This document shows, in pieces, positions 51,565-61,724 of a stretch of 64,000 nt of DNA (its first letter is position 1; every line of letters begins with the position of its first letter). The stretch spans positions 1 to 64,000 of the forward strand of contig CALGNN010000021.1 in NCBI GenBank assembly GCA_937961455.1, given 5' to 3'. The DNA is from an uncultured Saprospiraceae bacterium. Lineage in GTDB: Bacteria > Bacteroidota > Bacteroidia > Chitinophagales > Saprospiraceae. Both the position numbers and the translations under genes were made by a program. The notes below the pieces were generated by a model that saw only the letters and a list, made by a program, of their open reading frames with translations, did no database searches and had not been told where the DNA came from.

Positions 51565-54081
51565 GTGAAGCACATTCACTTAATACTTTTCATTTGCTTA
51601 GCTAGCTTAAATCTTAATGCCCAAACGGAGGCATTCCCTGACAAAATTATTAAGAGTCAAAGAACCCAGCAAACCATAAAAATTGATGGAAAACTTGACG
51701 AGGCTGATTGGACCATAGCGGAGACCAGCTCTGGATTTGCACAAAGAAGCCCAGATCCAGGTGCTCCTGCTTCTGTCAGTTCGACTGTACAAGTACTTTA
51801 TGATGACAGGGCTGTATACTTAGGTGCTTATTTAAAAGACACAAGTGAATTAATCTCAAGACAGTTAACAGAAAGAGATGGCTTATCAAATGCTGATTGG
51901 TTTGGAATGATCTTTTGTCCATATCAAGATGGTATTAATGGAGTAGGATTTATTACAACTCCTGCCGGCGTACAATTTGACACAAAATATTCTAGTCAAG
52001 GGGAAGATACTGGATGGGATGCAATCTGGGAATCTGCTACAAGAATCGTAGATGACGGCTGGATTGTAGAGTTAGCTATTCCATATTCAGCTTTGCGTTT
52101 TCCAAATACACCTTCACAAAATTGGGACATCAACTTTGTTAGAAATGTTAACCGACTTCAAGAAGTAAGTTTTTGGTATCCCGTAGATAGAGAAATTGCA
52201 GGCTTCCTTACACAGACTGGAAAACTAGAAGGCATTAGCAACATCAAGCCTCCACTTCGTTTGGCATTGACACCTTTTGTAGCTGGATATTTACAAAATT
52301 ATAATGACCGAGATCCAGTTGATCCCTACTCTGTGTGGGGCAGATCTTTTAACGCTGGAATGGATGTAAAACTTGGTCTTGGAGATGCCTTCACTTTAGA
52401 CATGACTTTGATTCCAGATTTTGGAGAAGCACAATCAGATAATAATGTATTAAACCTTTCACCTTTTGAAGTCAGATTTGATGAAAATCGACAATTCTTC
52501 ACAGAAGGTACTGAGCTATTTAATAAAGCAAATTTATTCTATTCAAGACGAGCAGGAGGATCACCTTTACATAGCGCATCTTCTTATCTATTGGAAGGCG
52601 AGGAGATTGTAGATGAACCTAGTCAAGTTCAATTATATAATGCAACAAAAATCTCAGGAAGAACGGATAAGGGCACCGGCATTGGCTTCTTCAATGCAGT
52701 CTCTAAAAAGTCTGAAGCCACTGTTCGTAATGTACTAGGTGAAGAGCGACGTGTGCAAACCAGTCCGTTGACAAATTTTAATGTTTCTGTCATTGATCAA
52801 AATTTAAAAAACAATTCATACATCAGTTTGATTAACACCAATGTTCTGCGCAAAGGAGATGATTACGATGCGAATGTAACAGGGATGGAATTCGATTTTA
52901 AAAATAAGAAGCAGTCCTATTCCATTGTTGGCAATGCTAAATTAAGCCAAAAGTTTTTTGCAAATCATGCCCGATATAGAGATCATGTTTCAGGCTTAGC
53001 ATTCATCCTTGATTCAGAAAAGGACCGATTGGTCGAGGATGGTATCGATAAGAATTTAGAGGGGCACGCCTATGGAATTGGCATCAATAAAATAAGTGGC
53101 AAAGTAACGGCAAATTTAAGTTACGATGCAGAAAGCCACACCTTTGATATTAATGATTTAGGTTTTCAAAGAGTGGCCAATTCTCATGACTTTGCTGCTA
53201 GACTTCGATACAGTCATTTTGAACCTTTTGGTAAATTCAATGCCATGGGTGCTGGAATGAATTTGAGATACAGTCGAATTTATAATCCAAATCTTTATTC
53301 GGATCATGGTGCCAATATTTTTTGGTGGGGTGATTTAAAAAATTTCTGGTCCTTTGAAACTTGGATCTATGCACAGCCTTTTAATGAATTGGATTTTTAC
53401 GAAACCCGAACATTGGACCGATATCTCAAGAAGCCCAGATTTGGGATGATGGGATTTGAATTGAGTTCGGATAGACGGAAGCGTTTCATTTTTCAAGTTT
53501 TTGGAGGCGCTGGATCAGCCTTTGAATTCATTGATTCTGACTGGGGAAATATTGGCTTCAACATAGACCTCAATGTCAGTGATCGCTTAAAATTCAACAT
53601 CAATAGTAGAAAAGAATATGACAACAATGATGTAGGCTTTATAAGTTACAGTGGAATAAATAATGAGAATATCATCATGGGTGTAAGAGATGTTTCCACT
53701 TGGAATCATCGATTTAACACCAGCTTTATTTTCACCAAAAACATGAATCTAAATCTGCGTCTAAGACACTATTGGTCTTCTGTCGCTTACAATCGTTTTC
53801 AAGATCTCACGGAAGATGGACTTTTGACGAATACGGACTATGAAGCGCAACATGACTTCAGTTTAAATTTTTGGAATATTGATATGATCTATCAATGGCG
53901 CTTTGCTCCTGGAAGTGACCTATTTGTGATTTGGAAAAATTCTATCAGTGACTTCACTACTGATCCAAATTCTATTGAATACAAATATCTAACGAGTCTG
54001 AGCAGACTCAGTGAGTTTCCCATGAATAATTCCTTATCTATGAAGCTTGTATATTATTTGGATTATGAACGATTTATTTAA
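51565..54081 (+). CDS. DUF5916 outer-membrane protein with CBM9-like N-domain, 838 aa
   Basis: The signal peptide (MKHIHLILFICLASLNLNAQ, GTG start at 51565) is followed by a carbohydrate-binding family 9-like domain (about 35-215). It reads IDGKLDEADWTIAETSSGFAQ and YDDRAVYLGAYLKD. Then comes a long beta-barrel-like region (about 235-838, with alternating polar/aromatic strands and a final aromatic strand). This is the usual DUF5916 architecture of Bacteroidota. Family members are outer-membrane proteins of unclear substrate. The gene is alone on its strand. Confidence 0.85.
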   Translation: MKHIHLILFICLASLNLNAQTEAFPDKIIKSQRTQQTIKIDGKLDEADWTIAETSSGFAQRSPDPGAPASVSSTVQVLYDDRAVYLGAYLKDTSELISRQLTERDGLSNADWFGMIFCPYQDGINGVGFITTPAGVQFDTKYSSQGEDTGWDAIWESATRIVDDGWIVELAIPYSALRFPNTPSQNWDINFVRNVNRLQEVSFWYPVDREIAGFLTQTGKLEGISNIKPPLRLALTPFVAGYLQNYNDRDPVDPYSVWGRSFNAGMDVKLGLGDAFTLDMTLIPDFGEAQSDNNVLNLSPFEVRFDENRQFFTEGTELFNKANLFYSRRAGGSPLHSASSYLLEGEEIVDEPSQVQLYNATKISGRTDKGTGIGFFNAVSKKSEATVRNVLGEERRVQTSPLTNFNVSVIDQNLKNNSYISLINTNVLRKGDDYDANVTGMEFDFKNKKQSYSIVGNAKLSQKFFANHARYRDHVSGLAFILDSEKDRLVEDGIDKNLEGHAYGIGINKISGKVTANLSYDAESHTFDINDLGFQRVANSHDFAARLRYSHFEPFGKFNAMGAGMNLRYSRIYNPNLYSDHGANIFWWGDLKNFWSFETWIYAQPFNELDFYETRTLDRYLKKPRFGMMGFELSSDRRKRFIFQVFGGAGSAFEFIDSDWGNIGFNIDLNVSDRLKFNINSRKEYDNNDVGFISYSGINNENIIMGVRDVSTWNHRFNTSFIFTKNMNLNLRLRHYWSSVAYNRFQDLTEDGLLTNTDYEAQHDFSLNFWNIDMIYQWRFAPGSDLFVIWKNSISDFTTDPNSIEYKYLTSLSRLSEFPMNNSLSMKLVYYLDYERFI

Positions 54082-54211
54082 TCAGAATGTCATATCAGCT
54101 TATACATTTGAGTCTTTTATGTAACGTTTATCCTTTTTAGAAAGCCTTTAATCGAATGTAATCCCCATTTATGGTGCACTTCATTATATTTGTGACCATA
54201 ATTATATTCGA

Positions 54212-55981
54212 ATGAAATTTATAAAAATCGTTTTTGGTTCTTGCTTAGGTGCACTCATCGCAATGTTTGCGGTTATCGGAATCATGTATGCAATTGGTAT
54301 CTCAGTTGCCAACTTTTCAAACAAATCACCTGATGTAAGTTCAGGCTCTGTTTTGTCTCTGGATTTCAATATGCTTACTCCTGAAAAGACAAATAATGTC
54401 CAAGCACAAGGTTTTGAGTTAGAGCCAAAAGATGCTGTAGGAGTTCATGATATTGTCAAGCACATCAAGCATGCAAAAGATAATAGTAAAATAGATGGTA
54501 TCTACCTTGAAAGTTCTATGCTATCATTGGATGGTAGTAAATCAAAAATGATTAGAGATGCCTTAATGGATTTCAAATCTGATGGTAAGTTTATTGTAGC
54601 CTATGGAGAAATGTACTCTCAACGAGGTTACTACTTAGCTTCCACTGCGGATGATATTATTTTGAATCCAGTTGGCGCTATTGACTTTAGAGGATTTAGT
54701 AGAATCATTCCTTTCTATAAGAAAGCAATGGATAAGTTTGGTGTGGATATGAAAATCTATTACGCTGGTAATTTCAAATCAGCTACAGAGCCATATCGGT
54801 TAGAAAAAATGAGTGAGCCTAGTCGATTGCAAACTATGGAATATCTTTCCACCAGCTATGACTTATTCCTTCAGGATATTGAGGATGCACGAGGCTTAAG
54901 CAAAACAACTTTAAAGGACATCGCTGCAACATGGAAATGCAGTACCGCAGAAGGAGCATTAGCCAGTGGTATGATTGATACGATTGGTTATAAGAGAGAT
55001 GCAACCATCAGCATGCTGAAAAGAATGGGTAAAGATCTAGACAAAAAACTGAAGTTGGTAAGCATCCAAGATTACCACAAAAGCTTCCCTACTAAATCGA
55101 GTTTTTCAGCAAAAAATAAAGTAGCTGTTGTATATGCGGAAGGGACGATCACTTCAGGTGAAAATAAACCTGGAGGAATTACAGATGGCGACTATGTGCC
55201 CATCATTACAAAATTGAAAAACGATGATAAAATAAAAGCCATGGTCTTGAGGGTAGACTCTCCAGGTGGATCTGTTTTAGCATCAGAAAATATTTTAGAT
55301 GCCCTTGAGGCATTCAGAGATGCTGGCAAACCCATTATCGTTTCTATGGGATCTTTAGCAGCTTCTGGCGGGTATTACATCTCTTGTGCTGCAGATTCAA
55401 TCATCGCAGAGAAAAATACGCTGACAGGATCTATTGGTGTGTTCAGCATGATTCCTGATCCAACCGAATTAATGACAGAGACAATTGGGATTACTATGGA
55501 TACCATCGGTACCGGCCCAATGGCTTCTAAATTTGTCCTAGGAATGGAATGGGGCCAATCAGAAAATGAATTTTTCCAAAGACAAACTGATCGCATTTAC
55601 CAGACCTTCTTAGGTAGAGTAGCGAATGCAAGAGGCATGACAAAAGATGCCGTCCATGAAGTAGCTCAAGGACGTGTATGGATGGGTGAAAAAGCTCGAA
55701 CCTTAGGCTTAGTTGATCAAATTGGTGATCTGGACATGGCGATTGCCATTGCAAGAGAGAAGATTGGTGTAGAAGATGCAGCCATAACTGAATATCCAAA
55801 ATCAAAAGATCCTTTCACCAAAATGATTGAATCATTTTCGAATACACCATTCAGCACAGATATGGACATGAAAGTATTGGAAGCTATAGATAAAAACCTT
55901 GCTGATCAAGTTGCCTTTCACAAGGATTGGATGTTGAAGGGAGAGCCTATGATCATCATGCCATTCGCCATCGAACATTAA
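54212..55981 (+). CDS. sppA: signal peptide peptidase SppA, 67K type, 589 aa
   Basis: This is a membrane-anchored protease that cuts remnant signal peptides. One N-terminal helix (about 9-33) is followed by two tandem S49 domains. The catalytic Lys is in the N-terminal domain (AGNFKSATEPY, about 187). The catalytic Ser is in the C-terminal domain (SMGSLAASGGYYISCAAD, about 384-392; Ser in AASGGYY). The length fits the long type. It ends 16 bases before a strong hairpin. Confidence 0.95.
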   Translation: MKFIKIVFGSCLGALIAMFAVIGIMYAIGISVANFSNKSPDVSSGSVLSLDFNMLTPEKTNNVQAQGFELEPKDAVGVHDIVKHIKHAKDNSKIDGIYLESSMLSLDGSKSKMIRDALMDFKSDGKFIVAYGEMYSQRGYYLASTADDIILNPVGAIDFRGFSRIIPFYKKAMDKFGVDMKIYYAGNFKSATEPYRLEKMSEPSRLQTMEYLSTSYDLFLQDIEDARGLSKTTLKDIAATWKCSTAEGALASGMIDTIGYKRDATISMLKRMGKDLDKKLKLVSIQDYHKSFPTKSSFSAKNKVAVVYAEGTITSGENKPGGITDGDYVPIITKLKNDDKIKAMVLRVDSPGGSVLASENILDALEAFRDAGKPIIVSMGSLAASGGYYISCAADSIIAEKNTLTGSIGVFSMIPDPTELMTETIGITMDTIGTGPMASKFVLGMEWGQSENEFFQRQTDRIYQTFLGRVANARGMTKDAVHEVAQGRVWMGEKARTLGLVDQIGDLDMAIAIAREKIGVEDAAITEYPKSKDPFTKMIESFSNTPFSTDMDMKVLEAIDKNLADQVAFHKDWMLKGEPMIIMPFAIEH

Positions 55982-55996
55982 AAATAAAACGCTTCA

Positions 55997-56044
55997 AAGT
56001 ATGAATCACAAATGGAGAAATGCGCTTCTGTGATTCATACTTTC
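55997..56044 (+). terminator. 15-bp hairpin after sppA
   Basis: AAAGTATGAATCACA (55997-56011) and TGTGATTCATACTTT (56030-56044) pair perfectly around an 18-base loop, with a pyrimidine-rich stretch after it. It probably ends the sppA transcript. Confidence 0.7.
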
Positions 56045-56123
56045 TTCTTCCCTCCTCTTTTCTCTTTAAAATTTACTGCCAATAAAATCGCTTGTTTTCT
56101 AGCAGCTCTATTCTATTCAATAC

Positions 56124-57428
56124 TCACCCATTACTAACATTATCATCCTTAGTGCTTGTTTGCTCATTTTGTTTTATGATGAGTCTAAGCGACTGATCGT
56201 AGGTAATGTAATTCCAAATCCAGTTAAAAAGCACCAGTAGACGATTCTTAAATCCCAAGATGGAATATAGGTGCACCACGAGCCAAAGGATCCAAGCTGA
56301 GAAGCCTCCAAACTTTGCATTCTTTAGATCCACTACTGCTTGGTGTCTTCCAATAGTTGCCATGGAGCCCTTATCCTTGTATTCAAAATTTTTCACCGTT
56401 TTACCTTCCAGAATATCCAGCAGATGCTTTGCCAAATACCTCCCCTGCTGAATCGCTGGCTGAGCAACTTGCGGGTGTCCATATTCATACTCTGCTGATT
56501 TCATTGAAGCAATATCACCTAAAGCAAAAACATCTTTAACGTTTGCTACTTTGAGATTACCATCCACATGCAATCGATTACTTCTATCTCTAGAATCTTC
56601 TGGCAGACCTTTTATGGGATCACAGCAAATACCTGCTGCCCAAATAAGTTTTTTGCAATAAATCTTTTCACCAGAATCTAAATGCACATGAGTGCCATCA
56701 AAATCACTAACTCTTTTATTCAGCACCACATTTACATTCAATCTTTGCAATTCTTTCAAAGCTCTTGCGGAAGATTTTTCCGACATTGAATTTAGCAGTC
56801 GATCTCCTGATTGGACCAAATAAATATCCATCTCTTTAGAATCAATTTCTACATATTCTTTAGGTAGAATATATTTTTTCATTTCAGCTAATGCACCTGC
56901 AAGCTCGACCCCTGTAGCACCTCCACCTACGATTACAATATCAATATATTTTTGTCTCTTGTCATAATCTGGTTCTGATAAGGCCTTCTCATAATCTTCT
57001 AAAATCGCATTTCTCAATTTTAGAGAATCTGATACGGACTTTAAGGTGTAGGCTCTTTTTTCCAGATTCTTATTTCCATAAAAATTGGTTCTGGCACCTG
57101 TGGCTATTACAAGTGCATCATACCAAATTTCTCCTGAACTGGTTTGAATTCTTTTCTTTTCATGATCAACAGATTCTAGGCTTGCAATCCTAATAAATAC
57201 ATTCTTCTTTTTTTGGAAGAGCCTTCTGATAGGAAAACTAATAGAAGAAGGTTCAAGACCCGCCATGGAAACTTGATAAAGTAAAGGTTGAAATTGATGA
57301 TAATTTATCTTATCAATAAAGACCAGTTGCACATCTTGTTTTGCGATTCTACTTGCAAAGCTTACACCGGCAAAACCTGCTCCAATTACAACAATTCTTT
57401 TTTGCCCTGTATCAGGTATATTTAACAT
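56124..57428 (-). CDS. ndh: type II NADH dehydrogenase (NDH-2), 434 aa
   Basis: This is a non-proton-pumping flavoprotein that passes electrons from NADH to quinone. FAD-binding VVIGAGFAGVSFASRI (about 13-28) and NAD-binding IVIVGGGATGVELAGALAEM (about 163-182) are clear. The late block LGDIASMK (about 303-310) closes the FAD site. The C-terminal ~60 residues are amphipathic or hydrophobic (ILWLVVHLYSILGFKNRLLV) and attach it to the membrane. It supplies quinol for ACIII encoded 9 kb away (inference). Confidence 0.92.
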   Translation of the reverse strand: MLNIPDTGQKRIVVIGAGFAGVSFASRIAKQDVQLVFIDKINYHQFQPLLYQVSMAGLEPSSISFPIRRLFQKKKNVFIRIASLESVDHEKKRIQTSSGEIWYDALVIATGARTNFYGNKNLEKRAYTLKSVSDSLKLRNAILEDYEKALSEPDYDKRQKYIDIVIVGGGATGVELAGALAEMKKYILPKEYVEIDSKEMDIYLVQSGDRLLNSMSEKSSARALKELQRLNVNVVLNKRVSDFDGTHVHLDSGEKIYCKKLIWAAGICCDPIKGLPEDSRDRSNRLHVDGNLKVANVKDVFALGDIASMKSAEYEYGHPQVAQPAIQQGRYLAKHLLDILEGKTVKNFEYKDKGSMATIGRHQAVVDLKNAKFGGFSAWILWLVVHLYSILGFKNRLLVLFNWIWNYITYDQSLRLIIKQNEQTSTKDDNVSNG

Positions 57429-57503
57429 TCAGATTATTTAATGCAAAGAAAAATAAGCTCAGTCATAAAACCATACTTTATTCAACTTGTTTACATATTA
57501 ATC

Positions 57504-58082
57504 ATGGAAAAAGCGCACACCATACACAGCAATTTGAGGGTTCTTTTTAGTTATTATAAAAAATTAGGCGCTCAAGCTTTTGCACAAGTAGCAGATGACA
57601 AATTGTTCTTCATGTACAATGAAGATAGCAACAGTATTGCAAGCATCGTAAAACATTTACATGGAAACATGATGAGTAGGTTTACCGATTTTTTAGACTC
57701 CGACGGAGAGAAAAAATGGAGAAGAAGAGACGAAGAATTTGTAAATGATATCAAGAGCCGAGAAGAAATGATACATAAATGGGAAGAAGGATGGACTGTA
57801 GTTTTTGAAGCTTTGGATGTATCAGAAGATGAAGATCCAAGTAGACTCATTTACATCAGAAACCAAGGCCATAGCATTCAGGAAGCTTTACTAAGACAAG
57901 TGACCCATTACGCTTATCATATTGGTCAAATTGTTTATCTCTCTAAGATGTTTTGCAAAGATGATTGGAAAAGTTTATCCATCCCTTTGGGAAAATCTTC
58001 AGAATTCAATGCTAAAACATTTGCTAAAGGAAAGAGAAAAGAGCATTTTAGTGATCCCTATATGAAAGAATCGAATGACTGA
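57504..58082 (+). CDS. DinB/DUF1572-like protein, 192 aa
   Basis: The helical bundle has the DinB-superfamily metal-site pattern. One His lies early (SIVKHLHGNMMSRFTDFL, about 48-65), and the pair HYAYHIGQIVYLSK (about 139-152) comes late, typical of DUF1572. ATG 57504 (MEKAHTIHSNL) is preferred. The longer frame from 57441 enters the space of the divergent ndh gene. It overlaps the next gene by 8 bases. No substrate is known. Confidence 0.8.
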   Translation: MEKAHTIHSNLRVLFSYYKKLGAQAFAQVADDKLFFMYNEDSNSIASIVKHLHGNMMSRFTDFLDSDGEKKWRRRDEEFVNDIKSREEMIHKWEEGWTVVFEALDVSEDEDPSRLIYIRNQGHSIQEALLRQVTHYAYHIGQIVYLSKMFCKDDWKSLSIPLGKSSEFNAKTFAKGKRKEHFSDPYMKESND

Positions 58083-58716
58083 TCCAAAAAACTATTTACC
58101 CATATTCCCGCTCAATCTTGTTGTCTTTCCTACGGAAGATTTAAACCTGCACATTTTCGAGCCTAGATATAAGCAATTGATTGCGGATTGTTTTGAGCAG
58201 GATTTACCATTTGGTATTCCTCCTTATATCAATGATAAAATCAAATCCATAGGAACCCAGCTAAAAGTTGTTTCTATTGAAAAGAAATATCCAGATGGCA
58301 AAATGGATATTAAGACCAAAGCTTTTGGCCTTTTCCAAATTATAAATATTGATGAACGAGCACCCGGAAAACTGTATTCAAGAGCGGAGGTAAAGTACCT
58401 AGATTACGATGAAATTGCGAATCCAGATATCAATCGTAATATCTTAAGTTTATTGAAACGCCTATTCGAATGTTTGAATCTCAAAAGGAAATTGCCAGAG
58501 GATTTATCTTTTTCTTCTTATGCTATAGCGAAACTTGTAGGCTTTAGTCTTGAACAAGAATTTGAGTTCTTGAGAACGCCTGAGGAGCATATTAGACAAA
58601 CCATCATGTTGAGGCATTTAGAACAAATGATACCAGCTGTTGAAAACATGGAAAAGATTAGAAAACAGGCTCAAATGAATGGGCACTTTAGAGATATTAT
58701 TCCCCCGAATGTTTAA
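58075..58716 (+). CDS. LON-peptidase substrate-binding-domain protein, 213 aa
   Basis: It begins YLPIFPLNLVVFPTEDLNLHIFEPRYK, the start of the LON N-terminal (substrate-binding) domain, and covers only that domain (~200 residues). No ATPase or protease part follows. Such stand-alone domains occur widely and are thought to bind proteins or peptides. It overlaps the DinB-like gene by 8 bases. Confidence 0.88.
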   Translation: MTDPKNYLPIFPLNLVVFPTEDLNLHIFEPRYKQLIADCFEQDLPFGIPPYINDKIKSIGTQLKVVSIEKKYPDGKMDIKTKAFGLFQIINIDERAPGKLYSRAEVKYLDYDEIANPDINRNILSLLKRLFECLNLKRKLPEDLSFSSYAIAKLVGFSLEQEFEFLRTPEEHIRQTIMLRHLEQMIPAVENMEKIRKQAQMNGHFRDIIPPNV

Positions 58717-58759
58717 GAGTTAATTGTGTATCCTAAAAGAATTTTCCTTTTAATAGAAA

Positions 58760-59878
58760 TTAATTTTCCAGAACTGGACTCTTTACAGATTTTTCCTTTA
58801 GGTCTAACCTTACAGAGAAAACATTAGAATATAAAGAACTTCCAAAGCTTCCTACATTAGTCAATGCATAATCAATTCCGATTTGCCCCAATATCAGCCC
58901 GATACCTACATTGGGTTGAATCGCAAAATCTTTATAGGTCACATTGTCTGGATCCTTCAAAATTTGCATATTATTAAATCCTGCTCTCAAGGCAAGGAAT
59001 TTTTTATACTTAAATTCAAATCCGATGTGTGGGTCAATACTAATAGGATCAGCACTGATCAAAACCGTTCTTTTACCATCTGTCGTAATGTCAAAATCAG
59101 CTTCCATGGTAAGTACCGTTCTCTTTCCAGTTCTAACATCATAAGCAAAGGCAGCCACAATTCTAGGTAGTGTCTTCTCTACAGAACTTACAGGGACTTC
59201 ATTACCTGTCGACGCAAAGACGAGTTTTTCTTCTTCTGTCAAAGTAAAGGACCAAGCATTAAAAGTGGTAGTTAGATCTTTCCCTACAAAAGCCATTCTA
59301 AAATTTTCAGAAGATCTATACAAACCTACATCAACACCGAATCCCCAAGCTTTGGCAAATTGGCCTATTGAACGATGGATCACTTTAGCAGAACCGCCAA
59401 TCATCCATTTTGTATCTTTAAATCGCTGTCCATATGAAGCTAAGAAGCCATAATCAGCTGCTGAAAATTCTGTGATATTATCGTAATTGACACTGCCATC
59501 TGGGTTGATCAAATTTAAAGTATAAGGGATTTGATCTATGCCTAAGCGGATCATGGAAACGGAGGCAAATCCTTTTCTATTTTGACCAACTGGCAGACCC
59601 ACTGCGATGTAATCATAATTGGCAATTCCTGCAAACCACTCTGCATGCTGAGCATTAATTTGAAAAGGCGATTTGACATTTGCCAATGCTGCAGGATTCC
59701 AATAACCAGCAGTTATATCATCCAAAGATGCTGCGACTGAGTTTCCCATGGCTTGAGCTCTTGCCCCAACACCAATACTCATAAACTCATTACTGTACTT
59801 GCTAGTTTGAGCCTCTAAAGAGAACGTACAAAGCAATAGCATTGCCATTGTGAAATAATTCCATTTTTGGAAGGGCAT
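58760..59878 (-). CDS. PorV/PorQ family outer-membrane protein, 372 aa
   Basis: A signal peptide (MPFQKWNYFTMAMLLLCTFSLEAQ) is followed by 'EFMSIGVGARAQAMGNSVAASLDDITAGYWNPAALA', the start of the UPF0164/PorV-PorQ beta-barrel family. A barrel-like sequence follows. Proteins of this family act in the T9SS. PorV is a shuttle for cargo with the C-terminal sorting domain, and PorQ is a partner of the sortase. Which one this is cannot be decided. The giant cargo at 23555-27811 is a plausible client. ATG 59878 is used rather than the upstream TTG/ATG-rich frame. Confidence 0.8.
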   Translation of the reverse strand: MPFQKWNYFTMAMLLLCTFSLEAQTSKYSNEFMSIGVGARAQAMGNSVAASLDDITAGYWNPAALANVKSPFQINAQHAEWFAGIANYDYIAVGLPVGQNRKGFASVSMIRLGIDQIPYTLNLINPDGSVNYDNITEFSAADYGFLASYGQRFKDTKWMIGGSAKVIHRSIGQFAKAWGFGVDVGLYRSSENFRMAFVGKDLTTTFNAWSFTLTEEEKLVFASTGNEVPVSSVEKTLPRIVAAFAYDVRTGKRTVLTMEADFDITTDGKRTVLISADPISIDPHIGFEFKYKKFLALRAGFNNMQILKDPDNVTYKDFAIQPNVGIGLILGQIGIDYALTNVGSFGSSLYSNVFSVRLDLKEKSVKSPVLEN

Positions 59879-59996
59879 ATATTGGGTCTTTATAGTGCAA
59901 AAATTTAATGATTTAACGGCCATAAGAACTTTTAAATTGCTATATATGTGCATATTATCCTTATTAATACGAATTCGTTGCTCAATGTTTCAAATT

Positions 59997-61721
59997 ATGC
60001 CATACAAAAGTACCTTTCTTACGACAATCATCCTATTCATTTTTTGTACTTCTTGTAAAAAAGAGCTAGTAGACCAAGCCATTTATGATCTAGTTAAAAC
60101 AGCAGAATCTGATTTGGGAATGGTTGTTTCTGCCCACCCCTTAGCCTCAGAGGTAGGAGCAGACATTATTGCTAAAGGTGGAACGGCTGCCGATGCTGCA
60201 ATAGCCACCCAATTGGCACTTGCTGTTGTATATCCACGAGCTGGCAATATTGGTGGTGGTGGTTTTATGGTCTACAGAGAAGGGAATGGGGCTGTCACTG
60301 CGCTCGATTATAGAGAAAAAGCGCCTGCTGCAGCTCACAAGGATATGTATCTAGATGAAGATGGAAATATCATAAAGGATTTAAGTACAAAAGGCCATTT
60401 AGCTTCGGGAGTGCCAGGCACCGTGGCGGGCTTGTATGCCACTCATGATAAATATGGCAGATTGGGATTTAACAAATTGATTGAGCCCGCCATTCAATTG
60501 GCGGAAAATGGATTTAAACTCACTAAAAATGAAGCAAAACGTTTAAATGAATTAAAAGAAGTTTTTGTGGAATTGAATGGTGAAGATTTCCCTTTCGTCA
60601 AAGCTAGCCCATGGAAAGCTGGCGATCTATTGATTCAGAAAGCTTTAGCAAATACCTTGAGACAGATTAAAACAAAAGGACCCAATGGATTTTACTGGGG
60701 TCAAACAGCAGACTATGTAGTGGAAGAAATGCAATCTGGAAATGGAATCATCACCAAGGAAGACTTGTCATCATACGAAGCTTCTTGGAGGACACCCATT
60801 CATGTTACCTACAGAGACTACGATATCTATTCTATGTCTCCTCCTTCCAGTGGAGGTGTTGCTTTGGGGCAACTCACCAAACTTTTAGAACCTATGGAAT
60901 TATCTCAATATGGTTTTCAAAGTGTTGAATCAATCCACAGAATTGTTGAAGCTGAGCGAAGAGTATATGCAGATAGAGCTGAGCACCTTGGTGATAGTGA
61001 TTTTTATGATGTGCCTATTGATTTACTCTTGGATGAAGCGTATTTAGAAGAGCGCATAAATGATTTTTCAGCAGACTCCGCAAGCTCATCCGCTTCTATT
61101 GTTGCAGGAGATTTTGCTATGGCCAAAGAGAGTTTTGAAACCACCCATTTGTCCGTAATGGATGGAGAAGGCAATGCGGCTTCTGTGACAACGACCATCA
61201 ATGCATCTTATGGCTCAAAGGTTTGGGTGAAGGGAGCTGGGTTTTTCTTGAATAATGAGATGGACGACTTTAGTTCAAAGCCAGGTACCCCAAATATGTT
61301 TGGACTCATTGGCGCAGAAGCCAATAAAATTGAAGCTGGCAAACGTATGTTGAGTAGCATGACACCTACCATTATTGAAAAAAATAATCAACTATTCATG
61401 GTGCTTGGAACACCTGGTGGATCAACGATTATTACATCTGTACTTCAAGTATTTCTCAATGTGGTAGAATACGGAATGAATATTAGCGAAGCTGTAGCAG
61501 CGAAGAGATTTCACCATCAGTGGTTACCTGACCAAATCATGTACGAAAAGGAAGGAAATTTTGATGCAGATAAGATTAAAATATTAGAATCGATGGGTCA
61601 CAAACTCAGAGCGGTAGATCACATTGGGACGGTCGAAGCCATCATGGTTGTCAATGATACAATGATTGTAGGTGCGGCAGATCCAAGAAGAGATGATCAT
61701 GCAGCTGCAGTACGGGAATAA
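59997..61721 (+). CDS. ggt: gamma-glutamyltransferase, 574 aa lipoprotein
   Basis: It cleaves and transfers the gamma-glutamyl group of glutathione and related peptides in the periplasm. The signal peptide ends in a lipobox (FCTSC, Cys about 19). The large subunit begins GMVVSAHPLASEVGADIIAKGGTAADAA. The autoprocessing Thr is in ETTHLSVMDGEGNAASVTTT (Thr about 382-383). The small-subunit motif MTPTIIEKNNQ and 'GTPGGSTIITSVLQVF' follow. ATG 59997 is chosen over 59985 or the TTG/ATG upstream. The divergent PorV-like gene is 118 bases away. Confidence 0.93.
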   Translation: MPYKSTFLTTIILFIFCTSCKKELVDQAIYDLVKTAESDLGMVVSAHPLASEVGADIIAKGGTAADAAIATQLALAVVYPRAGNIGGGGFMVYREGNGAVTALDYREKAPAAAHKDMYLDEDGNIIKDLSTKGHLASGVPGTVAGLYATHDKYGRLGFNKLIEPAIQLAENGFKLTKNEAKRLNELKEVFVELNGEDFPFVKASPWKAGDLLIQKALANTLRQIKTKGPNGFYWGQTADYVVEEMQSGNGIITKEDLSSYEASWRTPIHVTYRDYDIYSMSPPSSGGVALGQLTKLLEPMELSQYGFQSVESIHRIVEAERRVYADRAEHLGDSDFYDVPIDLLLDEAYLEERINDFSADSASSSASIVAGDFAMAKESFETTHLSVMDGEGNAASVTTTINASYGSKVWVKGAGFFLNNEMDDFSSKPGTPNMFGLIGAEANKIEAGKRMLSSMTPTIIEKNNQLFMVLGTPGGSTIITSVLQVFLNVVEYGMNISEAVAAKRFHHQWLPDQIMYEKEGNFDADKIKILESMGHKLRAVDHIGTVEAIMVVNDTMIVGAADPRRDDHAAAVRE

Positions 61722-61724
61722 ATT